In this document: piece by piece, positions 46,247-57,612 of the stretch
How positions within the stretch are numbered: the first letter of the stretch is position 1
How the letters are laid out: each line of letters begins with the position of its first letter
Assembly (NCBI GenBank): GCA_963573385.1
Contig: CAUYLG010013852.1
Coordinates: forward strand, 1-64,000
From: Cacajao melanocephalus
Taxonomy: Eukaryota > Chordata > Mammalia > Primates > Pitheciidae
DNA: 64,000 nt
Direction: 5' to 3'
Translations under genes and position numbers: made by a program
The notes under the pieces: model-generated
The model's input: only the letters and a program-made list of their open reading frames with translations
Databases searched by the model: none
Told to the model about the DNA's origin: nothing

Positions 46247-46685
46247 AAATGTACCACCCCATTACCACCCAACCTCACTCATTACCAAAATCACCACCAC
46301 CACCTCCACTAAATTCTTCACCTCTACCACCATCACCACCACTGCCACCATCACAACCACCACCACATTACCACTGCCACCACCACCATCACCACCACCA
46401 CAATAATCATTACCACCACCATAATCATCACCACCACCATCACCATCACCAACACCACCACTATAACCAGAATCATGACCACCACTATCAACACCACCAC
46501 CTCCACCGTCATCATTGCCACCACTATCACTACCACCACCTCCATCACTGCCATCATTATCACTCACACCACCACCTCTACCACTGCCACTGCCATCACC
46601 ACCACCAGCGTCACCATCACAACCATTACCTACACTACTGCGTCTACCACTACCATCATTAACACCATTGTCACCATCACTCTGA
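46247..46685. repeat. CCA/CAT minisatellite, nearly G-free
   Basis: About 440 bp of imperfect ACC, ATC, ACT and CAC triplets with almost no G on the plus strand. It reads as His-rich, Thr/Ile-rich or Pro-rich frames (139 codons at 46243-46662) and as Val/Gly frames on the other strand; none is a gene. A similar block is at 56218. Confidence 0.97.
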
Positions 46686-46689
46686 CCTT

Positions 46690-47351
46690 ACCCACAGACT
46701 TATGCTCATGATATTAAAGCCTAGTTATGCTTTTAAATACAAGCAAAACAGAAAGATGACTTTTGGTAAAGCGGAAAAAGAGCCAGAAACTCTTTTAGCC
46801 TAACATCAGTATAAGTGATAGAAATGCCTTGTAAATGCTCTATGAAAATCTAAAGGCAGGGAAAAGAGGAGACAAGGTTAAAGAGAAGTGTGTCAAAGCA
46901 AAAAATATTTTCATCATCAAAGTCACCACTAGGGCAGGTGAAAGAAAGGGATCTATATCCATGGGAAGTTGGAGGATGAGCTGAAAAGAGAGGCAGAGTC
47001 ACATCCAAATCCCTCAATACCACATGGACTCTGTGAGTGCTGAAAGATGGGACTCAAATGTTTTAAAAAAGGATTCTTTTGTGCATTATTCTGAATTCTC
47101 TGAGTGTGCTTGGCTGGTTAACAGTGGGCGAACTTAATAATAAACTCTGCCAGATCTACCCTCCATCAATAGGGTTATAGAAATGGGATTATGTTTTGGG
47201 GTCTGTCTAGAGGAAATAGTTCTTTCAATCTTGGAAGTGAAGTATTTTTCAGAAAAACAGATTTTTCATACTGCCAAAATGGGATTCCTCTTCCTTGATT
47301 GTTTGGGATTGAGTTCCATTACCAAAGAATCCCTTTTCATATTGTTGTTTC
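46690..47351. other. No repeat or gene recognised
   Basis: Unique-looking, AT-rich. Confidence 0.35.
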
Positions 47352-47449
47352 TGAAGGGGCAGTGTCAAAAAAAAAAAAAAGAAAGAAAAGAAAAAAAAGA
47401 AAAAAAACCTAAAAAAAAAAAAAAGAAAAAGAAAAATGAAGGGGCAGTG
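47352..47449 (+). mobile_element. Poly(A)-only retroinsertion with 13-bp target duplication
   Basis: TGAAGGGGCAGTG occurs at 47352-47364 and 47437-47449. Between them lie 72 bp that are nearly all A with a few G, plus TC at the start and one CCT. This is what L1-machinery insertion leaves when only a poly(A) tail is copied. A split older Alu tail or microsatellite expansion would not explain the exact duplication. Confidence 0.75.
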
Positions 47450-47554
47450 AAGACAGAGAAAACCCCCATCCCATCATATTGATAGGCTCTCAACTAGCTA
47501 CAGCCTCCAACTTCACAGATGCCATACCAGAGGGGTTCAGAAGAGCACAGTGCA

Positions 47555-47800
47555 TTTTCACTGCAAGGCAAGCTGGCTCATGGATGAACTATATGATCTT
47601 AAGTGAGTAACTCAATCTCACTCAGATTCTTGAGCATCTGTAAAAAAAGGGAATTAGCCTAAATCATTGGGAAAGCCTTCTCCAGCTTTATTCTTCTTAT
47701 TGAATGCTTCCTACCATACACTTTCTGTTGAACTATCTAGCTGTCAGGTTTCTTGGTCAAGTCACTTTATCACTCTTGGCTTAGTTTTTTCATTGCAAGT
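47555..47800 (+). mobile_element. MIR SINE fragments, sense
   Basis: GAACTATATGATCTTAAGTG, TCAATCTCACTCAGATTC and CATCTGTAAAAAAAGGGAAT follow MIR. A second MIR-like stretch, TTCTTGGTCAAGTCACTTTA, lies at about 47750. Confidence 0.65.
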
Positions 47801-47829
47801 CAGAAGCACAGACTGCATTCCTATCACAA

Positions 47830-47864
47830 ATCAAGTACTAGAGATACAAAGGTTAATGTGGTAG
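47830..47864 (+). repeat. Ancient unassigned repeat, part 1
   Basis: ACTAGAGATACAAAGGTTAA resembles the start of the ancient repeat; it is cut by the LTR-like element that follows. Confidence 0.35.
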
Positions 47865-48302
47865 ATTGCATTCTTGGTCCCAGTTTGTCTCCTCTCCATG
47901 TAGTCACGCCCTTTGCCATGTGACTTTGCACTTTTTTCCACTTAAGGGGCAGGGTACATTTTTCTGCTCCTTGAACTTGGGTTTTGCCATGCAACTTGCT
48001 TTGGCCAGTGGAATACAAGAAAAGTGATGGGCTTTTCGGGCTGTGTGCGTTTTTCTGTTTTCCTTCTAGCAGCTCTGCCATCATTGCAAGAAGAGCATCT
48101 CAGCAAAGTTAGGCTGTTGGTCCAAGGAGAAAGGTCAGAGACATATGGAGCAGAACAGCCTCTTCCCACTGAGCCCAGGCTCCATCAGCAGCCCTTGGCC
48201 AATACCCAGCTGTTTGAGTTACAAAGTGCTAACTATTGTATGCCTCTGAGTTTGTATGTTTATTTGTTTTGCAGCATGATTGCGGCAATAACTAACTGAT
48301 AC
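47865..48302 (+). mobile_element. Old LTR-like repeat, probably MaLR class
   Basis: CTCTCCATGTAGTCACGCCC, TTGCTTTGGCCAGTGGAATA, TGCCTCTGAGTTTGTATGTT and the end ACTAACTGATACAG. Same broad class as 39380 and 60130. It interrupts the ancient repeat. Confidence 0.5.
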
Positions 48303-48560
48303 AGTGAGTCATGAAGGAATAATTTATGAACGAAAAAATCAAAGGGCATTTAAACTGAGTCTCAAAAGACATGTAGGAATAAGCCAGATTTGGCAAGGAG
48401 AAATTCCAGGCATGGAAAGAACAAAGGCATGCTGATTCAAGAGAGCAAGGCAAGGCTGGAGAATAACAAGGTGACCCCATGAAGATCCGGGAATGCCTGT
48501 GGAGAAGACACAGGACTTGAACGACCTAGCTATTTGAGAGAATTACAATAGGCCCTTCTA
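48303..48560 (+). repeat. Ancient unassigned repeat, part 2
   Basis: GCATTTAAACTGAGTCTCAA, TAGGAATAAGCCAGATTTGG, ATTCCAGGCATGGAAAGAAC and AAAGGCATGCTGATTCAAG correspond to the middle of the repeat at 30830. Confidence 0.5.
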
Positions 48561-48719
48561 GCTATACAATTCTATTTTCTATGACTCTGTTGGCTTCACT
48601 CAGTATGTCAGAATTTGACATGGAGCTTCCTGCATTTTCATCATCAAAAGCCTTTAATTTTGTTTAGTTTATCAGAGCAAGGGGCTGCTACTTCTCTGAG
48701 GTCCGACTGACAGTCTCTC

Positions 48720-48995
48720 CAGGTTTTTGCACAGGCATTCCCTTATCTGTCTCATTTGTCTTTTAGAGCACATCTTCCCCCACCTTGCAGGTCTCCACTA
48801 GTGTGCTTAGCACCTTATCTTTTCCTCATTGTGGCATTTATCTCCCTGTTTTGTTTACTTATTTTCCCCCACTAACTTTCAGCCTCTTAACCATAGGGAC
48901 CAGCTCTGTGTCATCCACTCTTGTAATGGAAGCTGCTAGCACACCCAGTGCCTGCACTGGAGCAAGAACTCCATACACCTATGTTGAGATGGTCT
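48720..48995 (+). mobile_element. L2 LINE 3' part
   Basis: GTGGCATTTATCTCCCTGTT, AACCATAGGGACCAGCTCTG and ACACCCAGTGCCTGCACTGG match L2. Confidence 0.72.
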
Positions 48996-49194
48996 GGATG
49001 GCCTGAAGCTCCCACCGAGAGCAGCCTCTGATGTTGACCTGGGTTTGCAGCATTATCTAGTCTGCTCTTTCAATAGACCAAATCTTCATTGTCCTTTTAA
49101 ATAGTTTTAAAACAACACAACTCAAAATAAAGTCAAACAATGGAGGCTTCCCATATGAAAGAAAACAATATCTTTCTAGAGAAATCCACAGATT

Positions 49195-49375
49195 ATTAGC
49201 AGCATGAGCCAGGAGCTCATGTAATCTCCACAAGGACCCTCTGAGATGTTGCTTGCCATGTTGACAGCCAGAAGACAGAGCCTCAGAAGAGTTTGAGTAA
49301 TTGCCCAAGTCTCACTGCTAGTAAATGGCAAAGGTGGGGTACAACCCAGGCCCAAACCAGAAGCTTCCCATTTAT
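49195..49375 (-). mobile_element. MIR SINE, antisense
   Basis: CTCATGTAATCTCCACAAGG, TTGAGTAATTGCCCAAGTCT and GGTGGGGTACAACCCAGGCC follow antisense MIR. Confidence 0.8.
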
Positions 49376-49380
49376 TACTC

Positions 49381-49419
49381 TTAATGGCAAAACCGCAACT
49401 ACTTTTGCACCAACCTATT
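49381..49419. mobile_element. Half MADE1 (mariner MITE)
   Basis: TTAATGGCAAAACCGCAACT followed by ACTTTTGCACCAACCTA is one half of the 80-bp palindromic MADE1, a miniature derived from Hsmar1. The other half is missing, so no hairpin of the miR-548 type can form here. Confidence 0.9.
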
Positions 49420-50614
49420 ATATGCCTCTGTCTTGGGGCTAATGGCCATGCTCACAAGATATCCTTGCCTGGGGAAGGAAAGCCTCAGTGAACAAACTTC
49501 CTCCTCGTCTGGCCCTTAAAAACAATTTTGAGACCATCTCCCTTAATAATTTCATTAAAGAGGGGGAGGAAAGCACATAGCAAACTGAAGAATGGCAGGG
49601 TCTCTAAAAGCCAAATTTCTGCCATTCTTGCTTTGGGGTTTGTGAAATCCCTGGTGACCTATAGCACATCCCATGCATTCCAGCAAGTGTGTAATGAAAA
49701 CAGCCTGGTCTCTCTATGTGGGTCTACAAGAGTCCAGAGCTCTCTCCAAAGTCAAGAGTTATGTTATTTCTCAGCCACTCACAGAAAGTCAAATCAGGCC
49801 GCCTCCGGGAAAAGTGAGGGGCCACTATGGAGGGCGCCCTTCCTTTGAGCCAGATTCCCATCCCATGAAACTCCATGTGAGATGCCCTTGGGAATCATTC
49901 ATTGTTTGGAATTTAAACATCTCATACTTTTCCTAGATGTGGAGAAAGTATTTTTTAGGTATGCCAAGAATTAGCCAGCAAGGGCATCCATTTAGTTGTA
50001 TTTGAAACAGAAGCTAATGTTGTTAGCGTACCAGCCACGTTTGCTGATAGCATGAGGCAAAGAAGGGTACTTGGGGGAAATTATAAAAATATGTGAGAAG
50101 AGAACCTGCTTTAAGCAGATCTACCTGAGGACAAAAATGCTAAAATGGTCATTAGTATACTGCATTCATCTCTTTGTTAGTAGGCAAGAAACGTCACTTT
50201 CTGTCTATATTCGTTGTATTGTTGGGACATCTTTGATCTCTCAAATCAGCAAGAATCCCAAAGGGAAGCTAGCAGTGGTTTTGATTATTATCTTTAAAGT
50301 CTAAAATTCCTTAGGTGAAATTCAGTATGAAACGCATCCGTGCAATGGGGAAGATGAGTGGCTGTGTCAACATCTGGGTCTTATTAAGGAGCAGCTATTT
50401 TCACTAGGCAGTGAACTGAGAAACCAAATTCCTTGATAAAGCTTGAAATTTCCAGGAATTGCTTGTAAAAGGCATTTCTCCTGTCTGGTTATTTTGCATA
50501 ACACACAGCACTGTGAGTTTCCGCCCAGCCAGCCCTTGGGGATAAAAGGCATTATCTATTTGTCCAGTTGTCTGTAAAGCTTTAATGCTCTGGTTCACTG
50601 TTTAGTTTTGACCT
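49420..50614. other. 1.2-kb repeat-poor island
   Basis: I recognise no interspersed repeat. The 106-codon (49528-49848) and 87-codon (49673-49936) frames overlap in different phases and match nothing known. It could hold conserved non-coding DNA, but this cannot be judged from one sequence. Confidence 0.4.
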
Positions 50615-50765
50615 TTGTAGAACACTATGCAATTTACAACACCTTTCCACATACCTCCTGCCTTTTGATCTCCATAGAAGCCCTGAGAAGGGGCAGATGC
50701 TGTCCTCATTGTGCAGTTGGAGAAACTGAGGCTGAGAGAGATCTTGTGATTTGAGCTAAGCTGGT
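50615..50765 (-). mobile_element. MIR SINE, antisense
   Basis: TGTGCAGTTGGAGAAACTGA, preceded by CTCCATAGAAGCCCTGAGAA, is antisense MIR. Confidence 0.82.
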
Positions 50766-50784
50766 GAGAGAGATAGTGCTTACC

Positions 50785-50935
50785 TTAAGTGAGCAGGTGA
50801 ATTGTCTGGAGATCTAAGTAAGATGAAGATTCTGATCCAGTCAGTCTGGGGTAAAGCTCAGATCCTGTATTTCTAACAGGTCCCAAGTGAGGCTAAGGCT
50901 ACTGGTCCATGGACCACATTTTAAGTAGCAAAAAG
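50785..50935 (-). mobile_element. MER5A hAT MITE, antisense
   Basis: AGATTCTGATCCAGTCAGTC, GGTAAAGCTCAGATCCTG, GTATTTCTAACAGGTCCCAA and GGTCCATGGACCACATTTTA are reverse-complemented MER5A. Confidence 0.88.
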
Positions 50936-51029
50936 ATGAGAGGCAGATTTAGGGCTCAAAATGGAGTCTCAAGTTTCCAGGCTATTATACTAAATCATGT
51001 TGCTTATGTAGAGATTAAGGTGTAAGTTC

Positions 51030-51370
51030 TACAGAGCCTGAGTCTCTGGTTTTAAAAGCTACCACTGGCACCTGTTAGCCTTACGCAGTTGTCCTCATCT
51101 CTCCATGCATCTTTTTATCATCTGCAAAGAGGGGGTTGGGAGGGGAAATGGTAACCACATTCCACAGTATTGTAATTGAGAATTAAAGGCAGTAATGCAT
51201 TAAAACAGAACAGCGTCTGGCACATGGCAGGAGCTTAGTAAATGTTACCTTTTTTTTTTTTTATTACTTATTAACCAGGTTGGAGTCAAGCCCAAATTGC
51301 AAAGAGTCTCTCTCAGAGCCTCAGGTTGCTAATCTGCAAAATGAGAACAATAAAAGTTAATCCCTAGGTT
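51030..51370 (+). mobile_element. MIR SINE fragments, sense
   Basis: CGTCTGGCACATGGCAGGAG and CTTAGTAAATGTTACC end one MIR. After a T-run at 51250, AGCCTCAGGTTGCTAATCTG and CAAAATGAGAACAATAAAAG suggest a second piece. Confidence 0.7.
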
Positions 51371-52097
51371 CCTCAGAAAACTAAGCAATACCACTTTTGG
51401 GTATATAATCCAAAAGAAAGGAACTTAGTATGATAAAGAAATATCTACACTCCCACATTTATTTACAGCATTATTCACAATAGCCAAAATATGGAAGCAA
51501 CCTACCCATCCATTATCAATGAATGGATTAAAAAAAAACATGTGGTATGGTCACACAATTGAATTCTATGCAGCCTTTTAAAAGGAGAAAATTCTGTCAT
51601 TTATGACAACACAGATGAACCTGGGGAACATCATGCTAAGTGAAATACACCAGATATAGAAAGAATGAATACTGCATGATGTCCATCACTTACATGTGGA
51701 ATTTTAAATAGTCAAACTCATAGAACTATACAGTAGAATGGTGGTTACCAGGGGATGGGGGAGGAGGGTGAATGGAGAAAAGGGGACATGTTGGTCAAAG
51801 GACACAACATTTCAGTTAGACAAGAGGAATAGGCTTTCATGATATTTTGCACAGAATGGTGATCATAATAAATAATAATGCACTGTATATTTCAAAATTA
51901 CTAAAATAGATTTTAAGTGTTTTCACCAAAAAAAGATATGTGAGGTCATGAAATTGTTAATTAGCTTGATTTAGTCACTTCATAATGTAAACATATAATA
52001 AAACATCACATCGTATCCCACAAACATATAATAAACACAATTATAATTGTGAATTAAAAATAAAATTTTTATTTGTGAATTAAAAATAAAATTTATA
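51371..52097 (+). mobile_element. L1M ORF2 end and 3' UTR, sense
   Basis: CCACTTTTGGGTATATAATC, TTACAGCATTATTCACAATA, GGGGAACATCATGCTAAGTG, GGGGACATGTTGGTCAAAGG and CATATAATAAAACATCACAT. Ends with a 24-bp tandem copy of TTGTGAATTAAAAATAAAAT. Confidence 0.94.
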
Positions 52098-52375
52098 GGC
52101 TGGGAACAGTGACTAACACCTGTAATCCCAGCACTTTGGGAGGCCAAGGTGGGAAGATCACTCGAGGTCAGGCGTTTGAGATCAGCCTGGCCAACATGGT
52201 GAAACCTCATCTCTACCAAAAATAAAAAAATTAGCTGGGCATGATGGCAGGTGCCTATAATCCCAGCTACTCAGGAGCCTGAGGCAGGAGAATCACTTGA
52301 ACCTAGGAGGTGGAGGTTGCACTCCAGCCTAGGCATCAGAGCAAGACTCCATCTCAAAAAATATATATAAAATAA
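52098..52375 (+). mobile_element. Alu SINE, sense, small deletion in right arm
   Basis: GGCTGGGAACAGTGACTAAC through AGATCAGCCTGGCCAACATG. After GGAGGTTGCACTCCAGCC about 30 bp of the right arm is missing. The tail is an AAAAT-type repeat. Confidence 0.96.
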
Positions 52376-52379
52376 AATA

Positions 52380-53284
52380 AAATATATAAAAGTCAGCTCC
52401 TAGGAGGTGATGTGAAGAACAAAAAAATATAATGAATATAAAGTTGTTTATAATGATTCATGCCCCATGCATACAAAAATTGTTGCTTTTGTGCCTGCTC
52501 AGGCTCTTGTAGCCCAAAGTATCTAAGATGCCACTCACAGGGCAGGTTTGTGGGGTCACTGAACTTGCCAGTAACTGTACAAAACCTGTTACCCTCTCCC
52601 CCACCCAAAGAGCTGCAGTTCCTTGAAGAGTTCTATGCCTCTTTGCAACTATGGTGTTTAGAATAAATCCTGGGGCAGAGGTGCTCACTCAAAGTGTTTT
52701 GGTGATAGATCCGAAACGGCTGCTCGCTTCCTCAAATCTATGCCTGGGCCCAAAACAGGAAGGGGCTTTGATCTGGGACAGATCTGGGGACAAAAATGGC
52801 TTTAAATACTTTTAGAGCTAAAGTTCTTGGTATTCTTTCATAGCAAGGCTATGGAAACTCCCAATCTAATCTCACATCCTCCAGACAAAATATGGAAAGG
52901 AGACTTTTCCATTGTCTTTTATAGATTCACTCTCCCTGTTTTCCTTCATCAGCACTTTGATATTAACTGAAGGGAGGGGAAAGAATCTGCTGACTTTCTG
53001 TTTTATCCAAATGAAGATCTCAAAAAGAAAAAAGAAGGGTAGGAAGAAAGATTGTCAACCAAGTGGAAACACAGTCACCATCAGAATTCTGTAACAAGTA
53101 ATACGTCAGCAGATGAGTCTGTAAAGTGAAGAGGCCCTCTACACCAAGATTTGGATGTTTGAGATCTCGCTTCTGATGCATTGCAAATTCTGACACTCCA
53201 CATATTCAGGACTTGGCACAAAACAGGAGATTCTGTTATATACAATCCAGTGTTAGTCATTTGCCATATCAGAAAGGTGGAGGC
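52380..53284. other. Repeat-poor 0.9 kb, no gene supported
   Basis: No interspersed repeat recognised. Overlapping frames at 52393-52688 on both strands have no known match. Confidence 0.4.
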
Positions 53285-53450
53285 CAATTCATTCATGCAT
53301 CCATTCATTTAACAATTATTAATTGAGCACTGTGCTAGTTGAACAATTCAGATTTGTTGTATGAACTCCAGAAATTAGTCTGTGAGTAATGTAAACTTAT
53401 AATTAGGTAATTACAATACACTGTGTAAGTATAATGATAAGAAAGTGCAG
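53285..53450 (+). repeat. Ancient unassigned repeat fragment
   Basis: TTCATTCATGCATCCATTCA and AATTGAGCACTGTGCTAGTT, then TAATTAGGTAATTACAATAC, resemble the start of the ancient repeat. Confidence 0.35.
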
Positions 53451-54852
53451 ACTGCTACAAAGTTTAACCATTTTAATATAGCAATACTAACCTTCACATA
53501 TTTACTAAAATAACCTCAAATTATATCGATCCAAAATTGACAGAACTATGGGGAGAAAATCAGCAAAACCATCATCTCAATGACTGATCAAGCAAATGAA
53601 AAAATAAAAAATGTAGAAAATCCTAATGATCCACTGACAAGCTTGATTTAAGGACATATTTAGAATCCTGCTTCCAAAAATTAGAAGATGTGTGTCTTAA
53701 ACACACATAAAATATTTACTTTAAAATTGCCATGCAGTACTTAAAGAATAAGTCTCAATGAATTTTTAAAATGAGTATCCTATAGTAGATACTTTTAAAT
53801 TCCAATTCAATTAAGTTAGACATCACTAAAAAAATTTAAACACACTAGGAATTATAAAAATAAACTTCTACATTGTACATGGGAAAAGAGAAACCAAAAT
53901 GGAAATTTAAAAATACATAGAACTCAATTCTCATAATAATACTGTGTATTAATACTTTTAGGGTGCAGTGAAAACAATACTTCAAGAAAAATTTATACCC
54001 TTAATTTTTTGTATAAGAAAGAAGGAAGGCTTAAAATTAATGAGCTGAGCAACCAACTAAAAAAGTTATTAAAAGAATAGAATAATAATACCAACATAAT
54101 ATAAAACAAAAACTTAAGAAAAAAGGTCAACAAAGCTGAAAGTTTGTTCTCTGAGAAGACTAAAGACACTGATAAACCAGTAGCGAGGCTGATCAAAAAC
54201 AAACAAACAAATATGTAAGTAAGAAATATTAGGAATGAAAGGTGAATATAACTATCATACAGACTCAAAATGATACGTGAACATTTCATATTAATACATT
54301 TAAATTTAATGTTAATAAATTTGATGATATAGATTAAAATATATAAATTCCTAGGAAAGCTAAATAACCAAAACTGACTCAAGGAGAAATAGAAACCCTG
54401 TATAATCCTGTAACTGTAAGGAAATTTAATCAGCCATATAAATCTTTCTGAAAAACACTCAGCCCAAACTGTTTCGTAGAACATATTTCACAAACTTTCA
54501 AGGAACAAACCATTCAAATATTTAAATTCAAATATCTTTTCCAGGGAACTGAAAAGAAAGAACACTCTACAACTTATTTTATGAGGCTAATATAATACTG
54601 ACACCAAAAGCAGACAAAGAAGTTTTAAAAAAGAAAAATTATCCATCAATCTTACTCATGAACACAGGTGTGAAATTTGCAAACCAAGGAGTAGCAAACT
54701 GACTCCAACAGTGTAATAAAAAAATTTTTTTAAGTATAACTTTTTGACCAGGCTGACCTATCCAAGGAAATGCATGGGTAATTTAACACCAGAAACTTTA
54801 TAAATGTAATTCAACACATAAATAGACTAAAAATAGAAAAAATATGTATTCT
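53451..54852 (+). mobile_element. Very old L1M ORF2, sense
   Basis: AAAACAATACTTCAAGAAAA-type text at 53970, CTGAAAGTTTGTTCTCTGAG, AACCAGTAGCGAGGCTGATC, CAGGGAACTGAAAAGAAAGA-type text at 54543 and AATACTGACACCAAAAGCAG follow L1 ORF2. The 163-codon frame on the minus strand (53993-54484) is its stop-poor complement, not a gene. Confidence 0.85.
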
Positions 54853-55318
54853 AAAAAGTTCCCTAGAAACAAAGGATAAAGTGTGAGTACTTTTCTAAGG
54901 CATGAGAGCCAAAGAGCAGGAGTGAGGAAGAAGAAAGGAGAACCAGAAAGGAAAGAAAACTAATACCAAGACAAATTATCAAGCCGCTGCTGCATGAGTG
55001 GTGTAAGCCCATGGGACTGCCTGAATTGCCATGTAAAATGCATTTCAGCACTGTCCATACAGAAGAATGACAAATCCTTCTTCTCAATGAATAAATTTTG
55101 GTGAGTACCAAATGGTTCTCATACTGTTCTCCCACTGTGGCATCAACAGAGATGAGAAGAGGCATGTAGTGAGACCCAAAGGTTAATTGCTGTCAGGGTG
55201 CACCTGCATGAAACTGATCAGCACTCACACAAAATCAGTCACTGCATCAGTGGCTGAAATAAGAAAGAATTAAGGCTGCAGAGCTCTGAAGTCGTACACG
55301 GGAAATGCCCAAAGCGCC
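54853..55318. mobile_element. About 460-bp insertion in L1, family unknown
   Basis: L1 ORF2 text stops near 54852 and resumes near 55319 with AGTACAAACAGAAAAAGCTT. The insert has a different composition and a 100-codon minus frame (54863-55165) with a hydrophobic middle. I recognise no LTR, Alu or MITE in it. Confidence 0.45.
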
Positions 55319-56162
<844 letters not shown>

Positions 56163-56217
56163 GGATTTTCCCAATAATTCTGGGAAGGGTAGGAAGAGAA
56201 CAGCCATCTTCTTACAT

Positions 56218-56850
56218 AGTGCCAACACCACCACCTCCACATGGTCATCATTACCATCCTTCCTACCTTCCTCAGGGAAAATCACTGCCACCTCTACCTG
56301 CTTTCACCATGATCACTGCCATTACACCATTACTTCCATCCTATCACGGTCATTGCTACCACTACCACCATCACACTGTCACCATCATCTGTACCTTCTC
56401 TAGGACCATCCTTACTCAAAACATTAATACCACCATTGGCATCCTCACCATCACCACCACCACCACTGTATTATTACTACCATCTCAACTACAATCTTGT
56501 TACTGACATCTTCATTACCATTGTATGGCCACCATCACCATTATCAGCAGCAATGCCATCTTCACTACCATTCTCATGGTAAACCATTGCCACTATCACC
56601 ACCATCATGAACACCACAATCACCAATATAACTGTCTCTGTTATCACTATGACAAGCTGCTAGAATCGTTACTACCACAACCTTCACCACCATCCCACAG
56701 TCCCATCATCACCACCACCATCACTACCATCCTTATAAGCAAACCATTACCAGCATGGCCAACACCCTCATCATCACCATCATTATTACTTCCATTATAA
56801 AATACTTAGGCTATCACTACCACAACCACCACTATTACTAGTACTACAAC
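56218..56850. repeat. Second CCA/CAT minisatellite
   Basis: About 630 bp of imperfect CACCAT, ACCACC, ATTACC and TACCAT units, G-poor on the plus strand. Less regular than the block at 46247. Frames 56219-56506 and 56525-56800 (His/Thr/Pro-rich) are artefacts. Confidence 0.95.
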
Positions 56851-56884
56851 AACCATCAACTAGAGCGAGGTGTCCCTCCACTGT

Positions 56885-57092
56885 GCTTCCAAAGCCCACT
56901 GCGTGCACTGCTCATACTGCTTTATAAAACCTGTGTACATATTGTCTCTCCCATTGAGTGGTGACCTTCTCAAGAGCAGGGACAAGAGCCTATTTTATTA
57001 CAGTGCTCCTACACCTCACACAGCACGTGGCACACAGAAAGCACCAAATCAATATCAGCTAAGTAAAGAAATGAATGAATAAATGAAAGCTG
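56885..57092 (+). mobile_element. L2 LINE 3' end
   Basis: GACCTTCTCAAGAGCAGGGA, CACACAGCACGTGGCACACA and GAAATGAATGAATAAATGAA follow the L2 end. Confidence 0.82.
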
Positions 57093-57169
57093 CTATAAAT
57101 AATAATAACTAACAATCATGTAAGGCCTTCATGTAAAGCTCACATAATCCTATGAAGTGGGTAGTACTA
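57093..57169 (-). mobile_element. MIR SINE, antisense, part 1
   Basis: AAGCTCACATAATCCTATGA and GTGGGTAGTACTATCTTTA are antisense MIR, interrupted by an Alu and resumed at 57478. Confidence 0.8.
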
Positions 57170-57477
57170 TCTTTATTTATTTATTTATTTTCAGACAGGG
57201 TGTCACTCTGTCACCCAGGCTAGAGTATAGCGGCTCAATCATAGTTCATTGCAACCTGAAACTCCCAGGCTCAAGCAGTCCTCCTGACTCAGCCCCCTAA
57301 GTAGCTGGGACCACAGGTGCACACCATCACACACCCAGCTGATTTTTTAAAATTTTTTTGTAGAGACGGGGGCTCGTTATGTTGCCCAGGCTGGACTCTA
57401 ACTCCTGTGCTCAAGCAATCCTCCCACCTTAGCATCCCAAAGTGCTGAGATTACAGACATGAGCCACCCTCCCAGTC
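57170..57477 (-). mobile_element. Alu SINE (old type), antisense, in MIR
   Basis: A TTTA tail, TCACTCTGTCACCCAGGCTA, CTAAGTAGCTGGGACCACAG, TTATGTTGCCCAGGCTGGAC and GACATGAGCCACCCTCCCAG. Confidence 0.96.
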
Positions 57478-57612
57478 TACCCCTATTTTAAGGATGAGGA
57501 ATTTGAGGGTCAGTGACTTGCCCAAGGTCACATAAGTAGTAAATGGCTAATCTAGAACATGAGCACATGTCATCTGGCTCCAGGGCCATTGTCACTAACT
57601 GCTATATTATAG
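57478..57612 (-). mobile_element. MIR SINE, antisense, part 2
   Basis: CCCTATTTTAAGGATGAGGA, TGACTTGCCCAAGGTCACAT and AGTAGTAAATGGCTAATCTA continue the MIR split by the Alu. Confidence 0.88.

Noticed and set aside
46243..46662. His-rich 139-codon protein resembling a metal-binding protein
   Set aside because: Triplet minisatellite; the other frames and the opposite strand are equally open.
49381..49419. miR-548-type microRNA gene from MADE1
   Set aside because: Only one half of the palindrome is present, so the hairpin cannot form.
53993..54484. 163-codon open frame on the minus strand, rich in Phe, Leu and Ile
   Set aside because: It is the complement of decayed, A-rich L1 ORF2. Such complements are stop-poor and look hydrophobic. 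No domain.
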